From assembly GCA_032615215.1 (NCBI GenBank), contig CP128433.1, forward strand, positions 1,013,501 through 1,077,500: a DNA stretch of 64,000 nt. Reading direction: 5' to 3'. The notes below the pieces were generated by a model, which was given only the letters and a program-made list of their open reading frames with translations, did no database searches and was not told the DNA's origin. Source of the DNA: Microbulbifer sp. MKSA007 (GTDB lineage Bacteria > Pseudomonadota > Gammaproteobacteria > Pseudomonadales > Cellvibrionaceae). A program made the position numbers and the translations under genes. The stretch's first letter is position 1; each line of letters starts with the position of its first letter. Of the stretch, positions 10,154 through 19,042 are shown one piece after another.

Positions 10154-10183
10154 AAAAAAAGCGGCCAATCGGCCGCTTTTTTT
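10154..10183 (+). terminator. Rho-independent terminator of aceEF
   Basis: A-run, stem GCGGCC (10161-10166) / GGCCGC (10171-10176) with loop AATC, then a T-run to 10183. The flanking A and T runs extend the pairing and allow activity on either strand. Confidence 0.9.
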
Positions 10184-10355
10184 ATAGTCAGGACTAAGGA
10201 GCCTTTAAGTGGAAATGAAATATTCGCCGCGTAAAACAACAATAAGATGATTTACGCGCAAATCGATTCTGGGTTGCTGGCTGCTAATGCCTCGGCAGCT
10301 AGACTCACAGAGAGGCTACTATCATCGCAGCACTGAAAATGTGAGGTGTCGGATT

Positions 10356-10628
10356 ATGGGACCTACAAGGAAATTCGCGTTGCCGCTTGTGGCGGTATTT
10401 GCGATGCAGGGCTGCTTGTTTTTGCCTGCGGACGAAGTGGAGGGTGAAGACCCTTTCTTTTATGAGGCAGAGGCTGCCGGACAAAGCGCCAGCTTTGTGG
10501 AAGTCGGCAGTAACCACACAAAATACCCACAACCCCTTACCGCCAAAAGCGAATGCGAGGCGGCGGATTGCGTAGATAGCTTGCAGGACTCCATGGCCTG
10601 GTTTTTCCCTATATTGCGGGTTTACTAA
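10356..10628 (+). CDS. Small putative lipoprotein, unknown function
   Basis: The 90-residue product starts MGPTRKFALPLVAVFAMQGC: a basic start, hydrophobic stretch and a Cys at residue 20 after Gly, consistent with a lipoprotein signal, although the -3 position (Met) is not ideal. The mature part is acidic at first and carries two further Cys (CEAADC). ATG 10356 is chosen because GAGGTG lies about 7 bases upstream and gives a proper signal; an in-frame ATG at 10287 would bury it. First of three small lipoprotein genes in a row. I do not recognise a family. Confidence 0.6.
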   Translation: MGPTRKFALPLVAVFAMQGCLFLPADEVEGEDPFFYEAEAAGQSASFVEVGSNHTKYPQPLTAKSECEAADCVDSLQDSMAWFFPILRVY

Positions 10629-10723
10629 CGATAGTAGCCGAGCCCAGTGTGGAGCTGTTGCGAAATAGCCGGATCTAAAAGTGCGTGGACTCTGTCCGCG
10701 CGGTGCTGATACGGAGCGCTACC

Positions 10724-11026
10724 ATGCAAAAGTTTGCGATATTTATTTCTGCATTGTCGATGGGTGTATTCCTTGAGGGTTGTGGAACCCCCGATACGCG
10801 CAATCAAGTGGTTTATCCCGTAAGCCCGCCAATTCCCCGCCATGCGGAATACCGGGGTTATCCCTCTTCTCACTCTTCTCATTCCTCCCATGTGCCAGAT
10901 GCGCCTGCATCTCCAACAAGCTGCCCGGGGGATTCTGAGGAGCTGGCGCCGGGTTCTATTTGCCCACCCAGTGCCCGTTGTTTTGACATTTCCGGTGGAA
11001 GGCGTTGTATTTCCTATGAAAATTAG
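10724..11026 (+). CDS. Small putative lipoprotein with four-cysteine motif
   Basis: A 100-residue product with signal MQKFAIFISALSMGVFLEGC; LEGC is an acceptable lipobox. The mature part has a Pro/Ser/His-rich segment (YPSSHSSHSSH) and then a C-terminal pattern C-x12-C-x5-C-x8-C. The downstream lipoprotein has almost the same spacing. ATG 10724 has GGAG 7 bases upstream; an in-frame ATG at 10685 would place charged residues before the signal. Its last 11 bases overlap the next gene, which points to coupled translation. Function unknown; probably anchored in the outer membrane or periplasm, with disulfides. Confidence 0.65.
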   Translation: MQKFAIFISALSMGVFLEGCGTPDTRNQVVYPVSPPIPRHAEYRGYPSSHSSHSSHVPDAPASPTSCPGDSEELAPGSICPPSARCFDISGGRRCISYEN

Positions 11027-11309
11027 CGTTGTTTTTATTCTTATTCTTGTAGCGCAGTCCCTGGCGGGCTGCGTGGCTGACGGTTTCGGTTATGACTTAA
11101 CCGGCACGGCAACTTACTACACCTACAAAACCACTCCGGTGCCACCGGATGAACTTACTGCATTCCCGCGTTTTTGCCTGGCCGGTGATCCCTATATGGG
11201 AAGTCTCGATAACTGTATTGCCGAGGGTGTGCACTGCTATCAATTGGATACCGGTGATTGGTGTGAAGGGCCTTATTCACCGTTTGAATTAAGTTATAGC
11301 TTTTATTGA
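11016..11309 (+). CDS. Small putative lipoprotein with four-cysteine motif
   Basis: A 97-residue product with a clean lipoprotein signal (MKISVVFILILVAQSLAGC). The mature part is rich in Tyr and Thr and has C-x12-C-x6-C-x8-C (RFC ... DNC ... VHC ... DWC), matching the pattern of the preceding gene, so the two are probably paralogous. The start at 11016 lies inside the end of the upstream gene in another frame. No known family recognised. Transcription seems to end before the oppositely oriented glycosyltransferase gene, but I saw no strong terminator. Confidence 0.7.
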   Translation: MKISVVFILILVAQSLAGCVADGFGYDLTGTATYYTYKTTPVPPDELTAFPRFCLAGDPYMGSLDNCIAEGVHCYQLDTGDWCEGPYSPFELSYSFY

Positions 11310-11362
11310 TCGATATTAAGGTTATCTGCGATTGAAGGGAGTATTGGCTGGGTGATTTGGGG

Positions 11363-12143
11363 CTATTTTAATAGTGTTTTGATACTCTCTTTAATCGAGG
11401 TGCCAATATAGTACTTCAGGCCATGGAAAGTACCTTTGATGTTAATTCCTGGGTTGTATTCGTACCCGAGTTTTTCCAGAAGCACATTGAGTTTTTTCTT
11501 GATGCCAATAGCAAACCAGCTGCAAGGGAATGAAATAATACTCGGAGTTTCTCCATTGTGTAGGTATATTTCTTCGTTGTGAATTTTGCTTACTTGGCTT
11601 AGTAGATTGAAACTTGGATTGGCGGCATCAAAGTTAAAAAAAGTTGGCTTTCGCCGTCGATACCTATTTGTGTGCAGTTTTGGTGTGCATAATAGTGCCT
11701 AAGAATTTTTTGGTCATCAGAGTAATTGGGGTACATCTTACGAGCGGTCTGGAAAAGGTTTTGTAGCGCTATATTTTTGCCTATAAAGACACCTGTAGAA
11801 AAAACACACTCGCTGGGAAAAAATTTTCTTTCAAAAAATCCTTGTATACCGCTATGTTCGTAATCATTGGAAAAAATAATTTCCTTGCCAAAGGTGAGAA
11901 ATTTTTTTCTAAGTGTTTGATTGATGGCAGTATTAGTGAATCGAAACCATCCAGGTAGCAGACGATATCCTCTTCCGGTAGGGATCTAAAGAAAGGCATT
12001 AAGATGTCTATTTTGGAAGAGAAATCTTTCCAAGGATAATTGTGCCCAAGGATAGATAATGACACGCCGTTGCGGTTGGCGGATTCCAGCAGGACAGGAA
12101 GCATCCTTTCCGAGTGGGTGGCAATCGTGGCGACATGCAACAT
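11363..12143 (-). pseudogene. PLOD/procollagen-galactosyltransferase-like glycosyltransferase, two frameshifts as sequenced
   Basis: Starts MLHVATIATHSERMLPVLLE and continues with LGHNYPW, LPEEDIVCYLDGFDSLILPS (a DxxD-like donor-site region), KEIIFSNDY and YPNYSDDQKILRHYY, followed by IGIDGESQLFFN. This order of blocks resembles the glycosyltransferase domain of lysyl hydroxylase/procollagen glycosyltransferases (PLOD), which also occurs in bacterial and viral proteins. Adding one base in each of two A runs (minus strand; plus-strand T7 at 11902-11908 and A7 at 11636-11642) gives an unbroken protein of 260 residues ending at the stop at 11363-11365. The gene is visibly richer in A/T than its neighbours, suggesting transfer. 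Acceptor unknown. Confidence 0.7.
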
Positions 12144-12279
12144 CTTTTAGGAAGAGATCTCGATAATCTGAAGTATTTTTTAACGGCATGGATTTATTGC
12201 CGTTCGGAGAAAGTCTAGACGAACGCGGCTTTTGCCACTGAAGTTCGGCGGAACTTGATTTTCTTACGAAAAAGCGTTT

Positions 12280-12783
12280 GTGTGCACGCTCGTGTTTTTA
12301 TGGATTATTCTTTCATTGGTGATTGTTTTACTGTGGATGCCAAACCCTAGGGCTGGGGGTATTAGGGAGGAGGGTTATCCGTCAATAAATAGGCTGGTAA
12401 TGAAAGGTGCCAATAAAAGCTGGCTTTGGAATGTTATTGTTGCGGTGGATCAATTGGGCAATGCCATTGCTGGCGGCAATCCTGATGCAACTATATCTGC
12501 GCGCTGTGGCTATTTCTCAAGGGTGACAGAAACACGTTTTCGGCGTTACTGGAGGTTTCTGGAGCGGGTAATTAACTATACCCTGAAGCCGATTGATGGG
12601 CCCGATCACTGTTACCAATCCTACCTGTGGGATCACGCTGAGAAACACGAAGAAGGCAGTGATTATATGCGTGCTGTTTTAGGAGTTATTGTGATTTTGA
12701 TTTGTGTGCCAATGGGCTTGTTGATCCGCTTGTATGTGATTGTTTTTCCTGGAGCCCGCTGGAAAAAGGAGAAGCGCAAGTAG
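12280..12783 (+). CDS. Small membrane protein of unknown function
   Basis: Predicted 167 residues with an N-terminal hydrophobic helix (about 3-20), a soluble middle with the segment DQLGNAIAGGNPDATISAR, and a second helix near the C-terminus (about 132-155) followed by a very basic tail (RWKKEKRK). I recall similar DQ-x-x-NA-x-x-GG-x-PDxTIS-R segments in small phage and bacterial membrane proteins, but I cannot name the family. The start is uncertain: the frame is open only from 12259, GTG 12280 is the first candidate, GTG 12292 another, and neither has a good ribosome-binding site. Confidence 0.6.
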   Translation: MCTLVFLWIILSLVIVLLWMPNPRAGGIREEGYPSINRLVMKGANKSWLWNVIVAVDQLGNAIAGGNPDATISARCGYFSRVTETRFRRYWRFLERVINYTLKPIDGPDHCYQSYLWDHAEKHEEGSDYMRAVLGVIVILICVPMGLLIRLYVIVFPGARWKKEKRK

Positions 12784-12789
12784 AAAAAG

Positions 12790-12818
12790 CCCGGGCGCAT
12801 AGTGTTGGTGCGCCCGGG
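12790..12818. terminator. Bidirectional terminator hairpin between convergent genes
   Basis: Perfect 10-bp stem CCCGGGCGCA / TGCGCCCGGG (12790-12799 and 12809-12818) with a 9-base loop, between the convergent membrane-protein gene and the RND pump gene. An A-run precedes it, giving a short U-run on the minus-strand transcript. Confidence 0.75.
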
Positions 12819-12828
12819 ATAAGCGGGG

Positions 12829-15800
12829 TTAAGTATTAGTCGCGTGCTCTAAGGGTAAATTGCTTTCTTGACTATCTGCGTGACGGGCAGCTGATAGTTT
12901 GCCGCCGGCAATCTTGCGCAGGGCAACATAAAATACCGGAGTGAGGAACAGGCCAAACAGGGTTACACCGATCATGCCGGTAAATACGGTAATGCCCATG
13001 GCATTGCGCACCTCAGCGCCAGCGCCGCCGGCCAATACCAGTGGAACAACACCGGCAATAAAGGCGACTGAAGTCATAATGATCGGGCGCAGACGCAGGC
13101 GGCAGGCTTCCAGTGCAGCCTCGACAGTGCCTTTGCCTTCCATTTCCAGTTCGCGAGCAAATTCCACGATTAAAATAGCGTTCTTACAAGCCAGCCCCAT
13201 CAGTACAACCAGCCCGACTTGAACAAATACATTGTTGTCGCCGCCAGTAGCCCAGACACCGAATAGTGCAGCCAGCAGACACATGGGCACGATCAGGATC
13301 ACCGCCAGTGGCATTACCCAGCTTTCATAGAGGGCGGCCAACACCAGGAATACCAGTAGTACTGCGAGAGGGAAAACCACCATGGCGGCATTGCCCTGGT
13401 TGACCTGCTGGAAGCTGAGGTCGGTCCACTGGATTTGCATGCCCGGTGGCAGGGCTTGGCTGGCAACCTGCTCAACCGCTGCCAGTGCCTCGGAAGAGGA
13501 CAACATGCTGGGATCGGACTGCCCCATCAGGTCGGCTGCCGGATAGCCGTTGTATCGGATCACCGGGTCTGGTCCGTAACTCTGGCGCAGGGTCACCATG
13601 GTGCTGATGGGCACCATCTCCCCATTCATATTGCGGGTGTAGAGATTATCGAGATCCTGCACTTCATCGCGGAAGGGTGCATCAGCCTGGGCAACGACCT
13701 GGTAGGTGCGGCCGAAAAGGTTGAAGTCGTTGATATACATAGAGCCGAAGTAGAGCTGCAGGGTGCCGAACAAGTCGTCCATGCGCACACCTTGAGCCTT
13801 GGCCTGTAGTCGATCCACTTCCGCGTCCATCTGCGGCACATTGGCCTGGTAGGAGCTGAAGGGGTAGCTGAGGCCGCTGGCTTGGCTCAGGGCGCCAGCC
13901 AACATATTGGTGGCGTTTTGCAACTCACCGTAGCCAGCACCGCGACGGTCCTGAACATAGAGGGAGTAGCCGGAACCGGCACCCAGTCCGAAGATGGGCG
14001 GCGGCATAAAGGTCATGGCAAAGCCTTCCTTGATCTGTGAGATCTTGCCATTTAGCTCCGCAGCGATTTCCTGGGCACTGCGCTCACGTTCATCGAAATC
14101 GTCGAACAGGATAAATACCGTGCCCACGTTGGGAGTGTTGGTACCTTGCAGGGCATTGAAGCCGACAAAGGCCGCGGCGTTGGCAACACCTTCTGTTTCC
14201 AGGGCCAATTCACTCACGCGGCGAGCAACTTCCTCGGTGCGATCCAGGGAGGCACCTTCCGGCAGGCGGATACTACCCACCAGGTAAGTCTTATCCTGAA
14301 CCGGAATAAAGCCGCCGGGGACCTGTTGGAACAGGGCGAAAGTACCGCCGAGCAATATCAGGTAAACACCAAATACGATACCGCGACGCTTGAGGCTACC
14401 ACCAACGATCCGCTGGTAACGCTCGGAATTGCGCTGGAAGAAGCGGTTGAACGGGCGGAATATCCAGCCGAACAAACGCTCAATAATCCGCGCGGGCATA
14501 TCCGGTTTGGCGCCGTGAGGCTTCAACAGAGTTGCCGCCAGAGCCGGAGATAGAGTCAGAGAGTTGATCGCGGAGATAATGGTGGCGATGGCAATAGTGG
14601 TGGCAAACTGGCGGTAGAACTGGCCGGTGATGCCGTCCAGGAATGCCATGGGCACAAACACCGCGCAGAGCACCAGGCTGATCGCGACAATTGGACCGCT
14701 CACCTCTCGCATGGCCTGGTGGGCAGCGGCTAAAGGTGTCAGTCCCTCCTCGATATTCCGCTCGACGTTTTCCACCACCACAATGGCGTCATCCACCACA
14801 ATACCGATGGCCAGCACCATAGCGAACAAGGTCAGGGTGTTGATTGAGAAGCCCAACATCAACAGCACCGCAAAGGTGCCGACAATAGATACCGGCACGG
14901 CCAACAGTGGGATCAATGAGGCGCGCCAGGTTTGCAGGAACAGGATAACTACCAGAACCACGAGCAGCACGGCTTCCAGTAGGGTCTTGATCACTGAGCT
15001 GATGGAGGTGCTAACAAAAACCGTGGGGTCGTAAGCGACTTCCCACTTGAGGCCTTCCGGGAACTGATCATCCAGTTCAGCCATTTTCTCCCGTACCGCC
15101 GCAGAAACCTCCAGTGAGTTGGAGCCGGGGGATTGGAAAATAGGGATGGCGACAGCCTGGCGGCCGTTGAGCAGGGCGCGCAGGGAGTCCTGGGAAGAGG
15201 CCAGCTCTACACGGGCCACATCTCTCAGGCGGGTGATCTCACCATTATTGCCGGTCTTGAGTACAACATCGCCAAACTCCTCTTCACTTTCCAGGCGGCC
15301 TTTGGCGTTAATGGAAATCAGGAAGTCGGAGCCGTTCGGCATGGGGGAGGCGCCGATCTGGCCGGCGGAAACCTGTACGTTCTGCTCACGCACGGCACTG
15401 ACAATATCGGCAGCAGTAATGCCTACGGCGGCGGCTTTCTGCGGGTCCACCCACAAGCGCATGGCGTAGTCACCGGAACCGAATACGGCGGCAAGACCCA
15501 CGCCGGGAATGCGCGATAGCTCATCGCGAATATGCAGTACGGCGTAGTTGCGAATATAGGTAGCGTCGAGGCTATCGTCCGGTGAAATCAGGTGCACCGC
15601 CATCATCAGGTTTGGCGACTGCTTCTGGGTAGTAACACCTTGCAGGCGGACATCTTCAGGCAGGCGCGGCAGGGCCTGGGACACCCGGTTTTGCACCTGT
15701 ACCTGGGCTTGGTCCGGGTCGGTGCCCAACTCAAAGGTCACGTTCAAAGTCAGGGTGCCATCACTGCCAGCCACTGACTTCATGTAGATCATATTTTCCA

Positions 15801-16020
15801 CGCCGTTAATCGCTTCTTCCAGCGGCGTGGCTACAGTTTCTGAGATCGTCTTAGGGTTAGCGCCAGGATAGCGAGCACTCACTTGCACGCTAGGGGGTAC
15901 AACTTCGGGATATTCGCTGACCGGCAGTGAGGGAATACTGATCAGGCCGACGACGAAAATAATGATCGACAACACGGATGCAAATATCGGTCTGTCGACA
16001 AAGAAACGGGAAAAATTCAT
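12829..16020 (-). CDS. RND multidrug efflux transporter, inner-membrane permease (HAE1/AcrB family)
   Basis: Proton-driven export pump of the inner membrane that works with a periplasmic adaptor and an outer-membrane channel. The 1063 residues are normal for HAE1 pumps. Visible are N-terminal MNFSRFFVDRPIFASVLSII, the TM4 proton-relay motif GIVVDDAIVVVENVERN with the two adjacent Asp residues, PVSEYPEVVPPSVQVSA and the duplicated 6+6 TM layout (second half from about residue 540). The adaptor gene lies 99 bases upstream on the same strand. No outer-membrane factor gene is present here, so it probably uses a TolC encoded elsewhere. Confidence 0.95.
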   Translation of the reverse strand: MNFSRFFVDRPIFASVLSIIIFVVGLISIPSLPVSEYPEVVPPSVQVSARYPGANPKTISETVATPLEEAINGVENMIYMKSVAGSDGTLTLNVTFELGTDPDQAQVQVQNRVSQALPRLPEDVRLQGVTTQKQSPNLMMAVHLISPDDSLDATYIRNYAVLHIRDELSRIPGVGLAAVFGSGDYAMRLWVDPQKAAAVGITAADIVSAVREQNVQVSAGQIGASPMPNGSDFLISINAKGRLESEEEFGDVVLKTGNNGEITRLRDVARVELASSQDSLRALLNGRQAVAIPIFQSPGSNSLEVSAAVREKMAELDDQFPEGLKWEVAYDPTVFVSTSISSVIKTLLEAVLLVVLVVILFLQTWRASLIPLLAVPVSIVGTFAVLLMLGFSINTLTLFAMVLAIGIVVDDAIVVVENVERNIEEGLTPLAAAHQAMREVSGPIVAISLVLCAVFVPMAFLDGITGQFYRQFATTIAIATIISAINSLTLSPALAATLLKPHGAKPDMPARIIERLFGWIFRPFNRFFQRNSERYQRIVGGSLKRRGIVFGVYLILLGGTFALFQQVPGGFIPVQDKTYLVGSIRLPEGASLDRTEEVARRVSELALETEGVANAAAFVGFNALQGTNTPNVGTVFILFDDFDERERSAQEIAAELNGKISQIKEGFAMTFMPPPIFGLGAGSGYSLYVQDRRGAGYGELQNATNMLAGALSQASGLSYPFSSYQANVPQMDAEVDRLQAKAQGVRMDDLFGTLQLYFGSMYINDFNLFGRTYQVVAQADAPFRDEVQDLDNLYTRNMNGEMVPISTMVTLRQSYGPDPVIRYNGYPAADLMGQSDPSMLSSSEALAAVEQVASQALPPGMQIQWTDLSFQQVNQGNAAMVVFPLAVLLVFLVLAALYESWVMPLAVILIVPMCLLAALFGVWATGGDNNVFVQVGLVVLMGLACKNAILIVEFARELEMEGKGTVEAALEACRLRLRPIIMTSVAFIAGVVPLVLAGGAGAEVRNAMGITVFTGMIGVTLFGLFLTPVFYVALRKIAGGKLSAARHADSQESNLPLEHATNT

Positions 16021-16119
16021 ATACTGCTACTCCGAGAGCGACTCAGTCAGCCGCTCGGATTCCATTGATAGGATTAGCTGAATGTATGGGCTCACTTCGG
16101 CAAGCCCCTTGCTCTTTGT

Positions 16120-17262
16120 TTAGTGGCCAGCGACTTGGGTCGCCTTTACCTGCTCCTGCATGGCCACCATTTCCGGTGCGACGGGCATGCCCGGGAAGAA
16201 AATCTTTTGCAGGCCATTCACCACAATTTTCTCGCCGGGCTCCAGGCCGCTGCGGATAACCACAAGGTCACCTTGGCGTTGGCCAGCGACCACGGGGCGC
16301 TTTTCGGTGACATTACTGTCGTTGACGATGTAGACATAGCGGCGGTCCTGATCGGTAAGAACCGCTTTGCTATTGATTAAAACTGCCTGTGAAACCTCTT
16401 CAATTGGCATTTCCACCCGGGCAAATTGCCCCGGTCTGAAAAAGCCGTCCCTGTTGTTAACCACAGCGCGGAACTGAATAGTGCCGGTATGGCTGTTCAG
16501 GCGGTTATCAATAAAGTCCAACTCTCCACTGTGTGGATAGCCCTGCTCACCGGCGAGACCTACGCGCACAGCAGGTTTTTGCCCGCTATTAAGTAAGTCG
16601 CGGCCCTTAGCAAAAGTCTGTTCGTCACTTTCGAAATACACGTACATTGGGTCGACAGAGACCAGCGTTGTCAGCAGGGTGCTGTCGGCATTGGCGAGAT
16701 TGCCTTGAGTAACCAGGGCGCGGCTTACTCGGCCACTTATTGGTGCTTTAACTTCAGTGTATTGAAGGTCCAACTGGGCATTTTCCAGTGCTGCTTCGGC
16801 GGCGCTGAGAGCCGCTCGGGCCGAATCTCGCGAAGCGATACGCCGGTCGTATTCCTCGCGGGAGATGGCTTTGCTGTTGAGTAGCTGTTTTGCCCGGCCG
16901 GCTTGCTTCTCGCTATAGGAGAGGTCGCTGCGAACCCGAGCCAGGTCTGCGCGGGCGGCGCGTTCGCGGGCCTGATAAGGGCGGGGGTCAATGGTGAACA
17001 GGACATCGCCCTGTTTGACCAGAGTTCCCTCGGCAAATGAAACCTTGTCGATATAACCGCTAACCCGCGGGCGCAGTTCAACGGTTTCTGGGGCTGCCAC
17101 ACGGCCGGTAAAGCTGCGCCACAATGTCGTATTTCCTGCAGATACCTGGGCGACCTCCACAGCTGGGGGAGGCGGTTGTTGACCGCTGGGTGCGTCACTG
17201 TTGCAGCCGGCGAGTACCAGTGCAGATACGCCGAATAAAACCGTCGTTAATTTTCTTACCAT
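16120..17262 (-). CDS. RND efflux periplasmic adaptor subunit (AcrA/MexA family)
   Basis: Periplasmic membrane-fusion lipoprotein linking the RND permease to the outer-membrane channel. In 380 residues: lipoprotein signal with lipobox LAGC near residue 19, a split lipoyl (biotinyl-like) domain (SGYIDKVSFAEGTLVKQGD ... KAPISGRVSRALV), an alpha-hairpin between them (about 95-170) and beta-barrel and membrane-proximal domains to the C-terminus. It is the first gene of the pump operon and diverges from the AraC-type gene across a 380-base region, a usual layout for a local regulator. Confidence 0.94.
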   Translation of the reverse strand: MVRKLTTVLFGVSALVLAGCNSDAPSGQQPPPPAVEVAQVSAGNTTLWRSFTGRVAAPETVELRPRVSGYIDKVSFAEGTLVKQGDVLFTIDPRPYQARERAARADLARVRSDLSYSEKQAGRAKQLLNSKAISREEYDRRIASRDSARAALSAAEAALENAQLDLQYTEVKAPISGRVSRALVTQGNLANADSTLLTTLVSVDPMYVYFESDEQTFAKGRDLLNSGQKPAVRVGLAGEQGYPHSGELDFIDNRLNSHTGTIQFRAVVNNRDGFFRPGQFARVEMPIEEVSQAVLINSKAVLTDQDRRYVYIVNDSNVTEKRPVVAGQRQGDLVVIRSGLEPGEKIVVNGLQKIFFPGMPVAPEMVAMQEQVKATQVAGH

Positions 17263-17642
17263 TACGCGTGTACTCCCTTTGCTACGGAGGGGGAAGGGCT
17301 ATTGGGTGCTTCTCCCAGTAAGGGCGTAACTCTAGCGCTGGCCAAGTTGGTTGCGGTATCCGGGAACTGTTAATTGATTGCCTATTTCTACTTAAGACGT
17401 GCTTTTGGGTTGGAAGGATCACATTCTATTGGATGTGTAAAGAACTGGATATATAACTAGTTATCGCAAAAAGTGATTAAGATATTACAGCGACTGTAGG
17501 GCTATTAATCGGTTATAGTTACCTATTACTGCACAGTGATTGCCCAATCCTGCAAAACTACACGGAAATTGCCTAAAACTCCGTATACTCTGTGCCACTT
17601 CGTGTTGAGTCGTGGAATTGTTAGCGGGCACAAGGGGAGCAT
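17263..17642. promoter_or_regulatory. Divergent control region between efflux operon and AraC-type gene
   Basis: No gene is supported in these 380 bases. Near the AraC-type start two direct half-sites sharing AAAACT (17554-17559 and 17575-17580) are 21 bp apart, about two helical turns, as AraC-family sites often are, and a TATACT -10-like hexamer follows at 17584-17589. Further upstream the region is A/T rich (GGATATATAACTAG around 17450). Operator role is inferred from spacing and context only. Confidence 0.3.
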
Positions 17643-18605
17643 ATGAGCATTGAAAAAAGAGCGGAATTTAACTCTGTCGCCATGGATATGGAGTCGATAC
17701 GGCAGAAGCTGATTGCCTCCCTGATGCGTCAGGCACCGGAACAGGGATTAAATGAAACGGTACTGGGTGGTCTCTCCCTGATTCGCTGCAATGAGCCGGG
17801 AGCCTGTGCGGCATCGGTGTATACACCGTCCCTGAATTTTATTATTCAAGGCCGCAAGACCTTGGAGCTGGGAGACCGGGAAATCTCCTATATGCCGCTG
17901 AGCTATGTGGCAACCTCAGTGCACTTGCCGATCCTGGGGCGTGTTGAAGACGCTTCCCTGGATACTCCGTTTCTCGGCGTAAAGATAACGATCGATCCGC
18001 AAGAGGTGGCAGACCTGGTTATGGAGCTGGGTGATAAGGCGCCGGGTGTGGAGGCTGGCTACGACTGCCCCGAAGTCAGCTGCGGCCTGTGCCTGACCAA
18101 AATGGATTACGGTATGCTTGATGCGCTAAACCGGCTGGTCTCCTTGCTGGATAGCCCTAAAGATGTCCCGATACTGGCGCCATTAGCCCGGCGTGAGATT
18201 ATCTATCGCGCCCTGATGGGGGAGATTGGCGCGCGGATGCGCAAGTTTGCCATGGTAGATAGCCAGGCGAACCGGGTATCCCGCGTGATTGAGGTGCTAA
18301 AAGACCGTTTCTCAGAACCGCTGCGTATCAGTGACTTGGCCGACCAGGCCAATATGAGTGAGTCATCCCTGTATCACAGCTTTAAGCAGATCACGCGCAT
18401 GTCCCCGTTGCAGTTCCAGAAAAAGCTGCGTTTACATGAGGCGCGACGCCTAATGTTGACTGAGGGACTGGAAGCGGCTTCCGCCAGCTATCGGGTTGGC
18501 TATGAGAGCCCCTCTCATTTCAGTCGTGAATACAGCCGTATGTTTGGTCTTCCGCCCCGCGCGGACGTGATTAAATTGCGCGGTGAACAGCGGGTCCCAG
18601 CTTAA
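17643..18605 (+). CDS. AraC family transcriptional regulator
   Basis: Cytoplasmic DNA-binding regulator of 320 residues. The N-terminal part (about 30-190) is the AraC-type regulator N-terminus family (CAASVYTPSLNFIIQGRK, FLGVKITIDPQEV). The C-terminal 100 residues form a double helix-turn-helix (ISDLADQANMSESSLYHSFK; then the second helix pair ending SPSHFSREYSRMFGLPPR). ATG 17643 follows AAGGGGAGC. Divergent from the RND efflux operon, which it may control; the ligand is unknown. Its 3' end overlaps the convergent HiPIP gene by 4 bases, the two stops sharing TTAA. Confidence 0.92.
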   Translation: MSIEKRAEFNSVAMDMESIRQKLIASLMRQAPEQGLNETVLGGLSLIRCNEPGACAASVYTPSLNFIIQGRKTLELGDREISYMPLSYVATSVHLPILGRVEDASLDTPFLGVKITIDPQEVADLVMELGDKAPGVEAGYDCPEVSCGLCLTKMDYGMLDALNRLVSLLDSPKDVPILAPLARREIIYRALMGEIGARMRKFAMVDSQANRVSRVIEVLKDRFSEPLRISDLADQANMSESSLYHSFKQITRMSPLQFQKKLRLHEARRLMLTEGLEAASASYRVGYESPSHFSREYSRMFGLPPRADVIKLRGEQRVPA

Positions 18606-18886
18606 TTTGAAACTGGGTTGCCCTGCTTCAAAACAAATAAGCTACACCACCCTTCGGGACTGATATCGCCCTCCACAACCAGGCAGGCATTGGGGGGCTC
18701 AAACAGCTGACAGTCCACGCACTTTTTCCCATCCTTGGGAGTATCCTGGTAATTTACCTTGTCTTTTTGCGCTTTGATTTGGGCCTGAGCTGAGGGTGTT
18801 GAAATAAATGTGGCAGGAATTAAAAGTAGCGATGTTCCTGAAAGCTTAAGAAAGTGGCGACGGGAGTTGTCTAGAGGCTTTTCCAT
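18602..18886 (-). CDS. High-potential iron-sulfur protein (HiPIP), Tat-exported
   Basis: A 94-residue secreted electron carrier that holds one [4Fe-4S] cluster at high potential. The N-terminus has a twin-arginine motif (SRRHFLKLSG) and a hydrophobic stretch ending near AQA, typical of the Tat export used by HiPIPs. The mature part is short and has the four cluster cysteines in the family order: CVDC, NAC and GWC, with LF after the first pair. HiPIPs donate electrons to photosynthetic or respiratory oxidases; which partner applies here is not visible from the neighbours. Confidence 0.9.
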   Translation of the reverse strand: MEKPLDNSRRHFLKLSGTSLLLIPATFISTPSAQAQIKAQKDKVNYQDTPKDGKKCVDCQLFEPPNACLVVEGDISPEGWCSLFVLKQGNPVSN

Positions 18887-19005
18887 AAATGAACGCCTGA
18901 ATGATGAAAATAAGTTTCTGGCATTCAGGTTAGCTGGAGAAGGGAGTTTTGCTCAAATTAAAGGCTTTGTTTTAAGCGGTAATCTTATTCTATTTGTTAA
19001 ATTGG

Positions 19006-19030
19006 AGACGGCGCCATGTAGGCGCCGTCT
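19006..19030. terminator. Hairpin downstream of the M6 protease gene
   Basis: Perfect 10-bp stem AGACGGCGCC / GGCGCCGTCT (19006-19015 and 19021-19030) with loop ATGTA. It lies 13 bases past the protease stop. The T-run (GTTTTT) is on the plus-strand side; on the minus strand the tail is weaker (CCAATTT), so it may act mainly as an end-of-message structure for the protease. Confidence 0.5.
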
Positions 19031-19042
19031 GTTTTTACTTCT

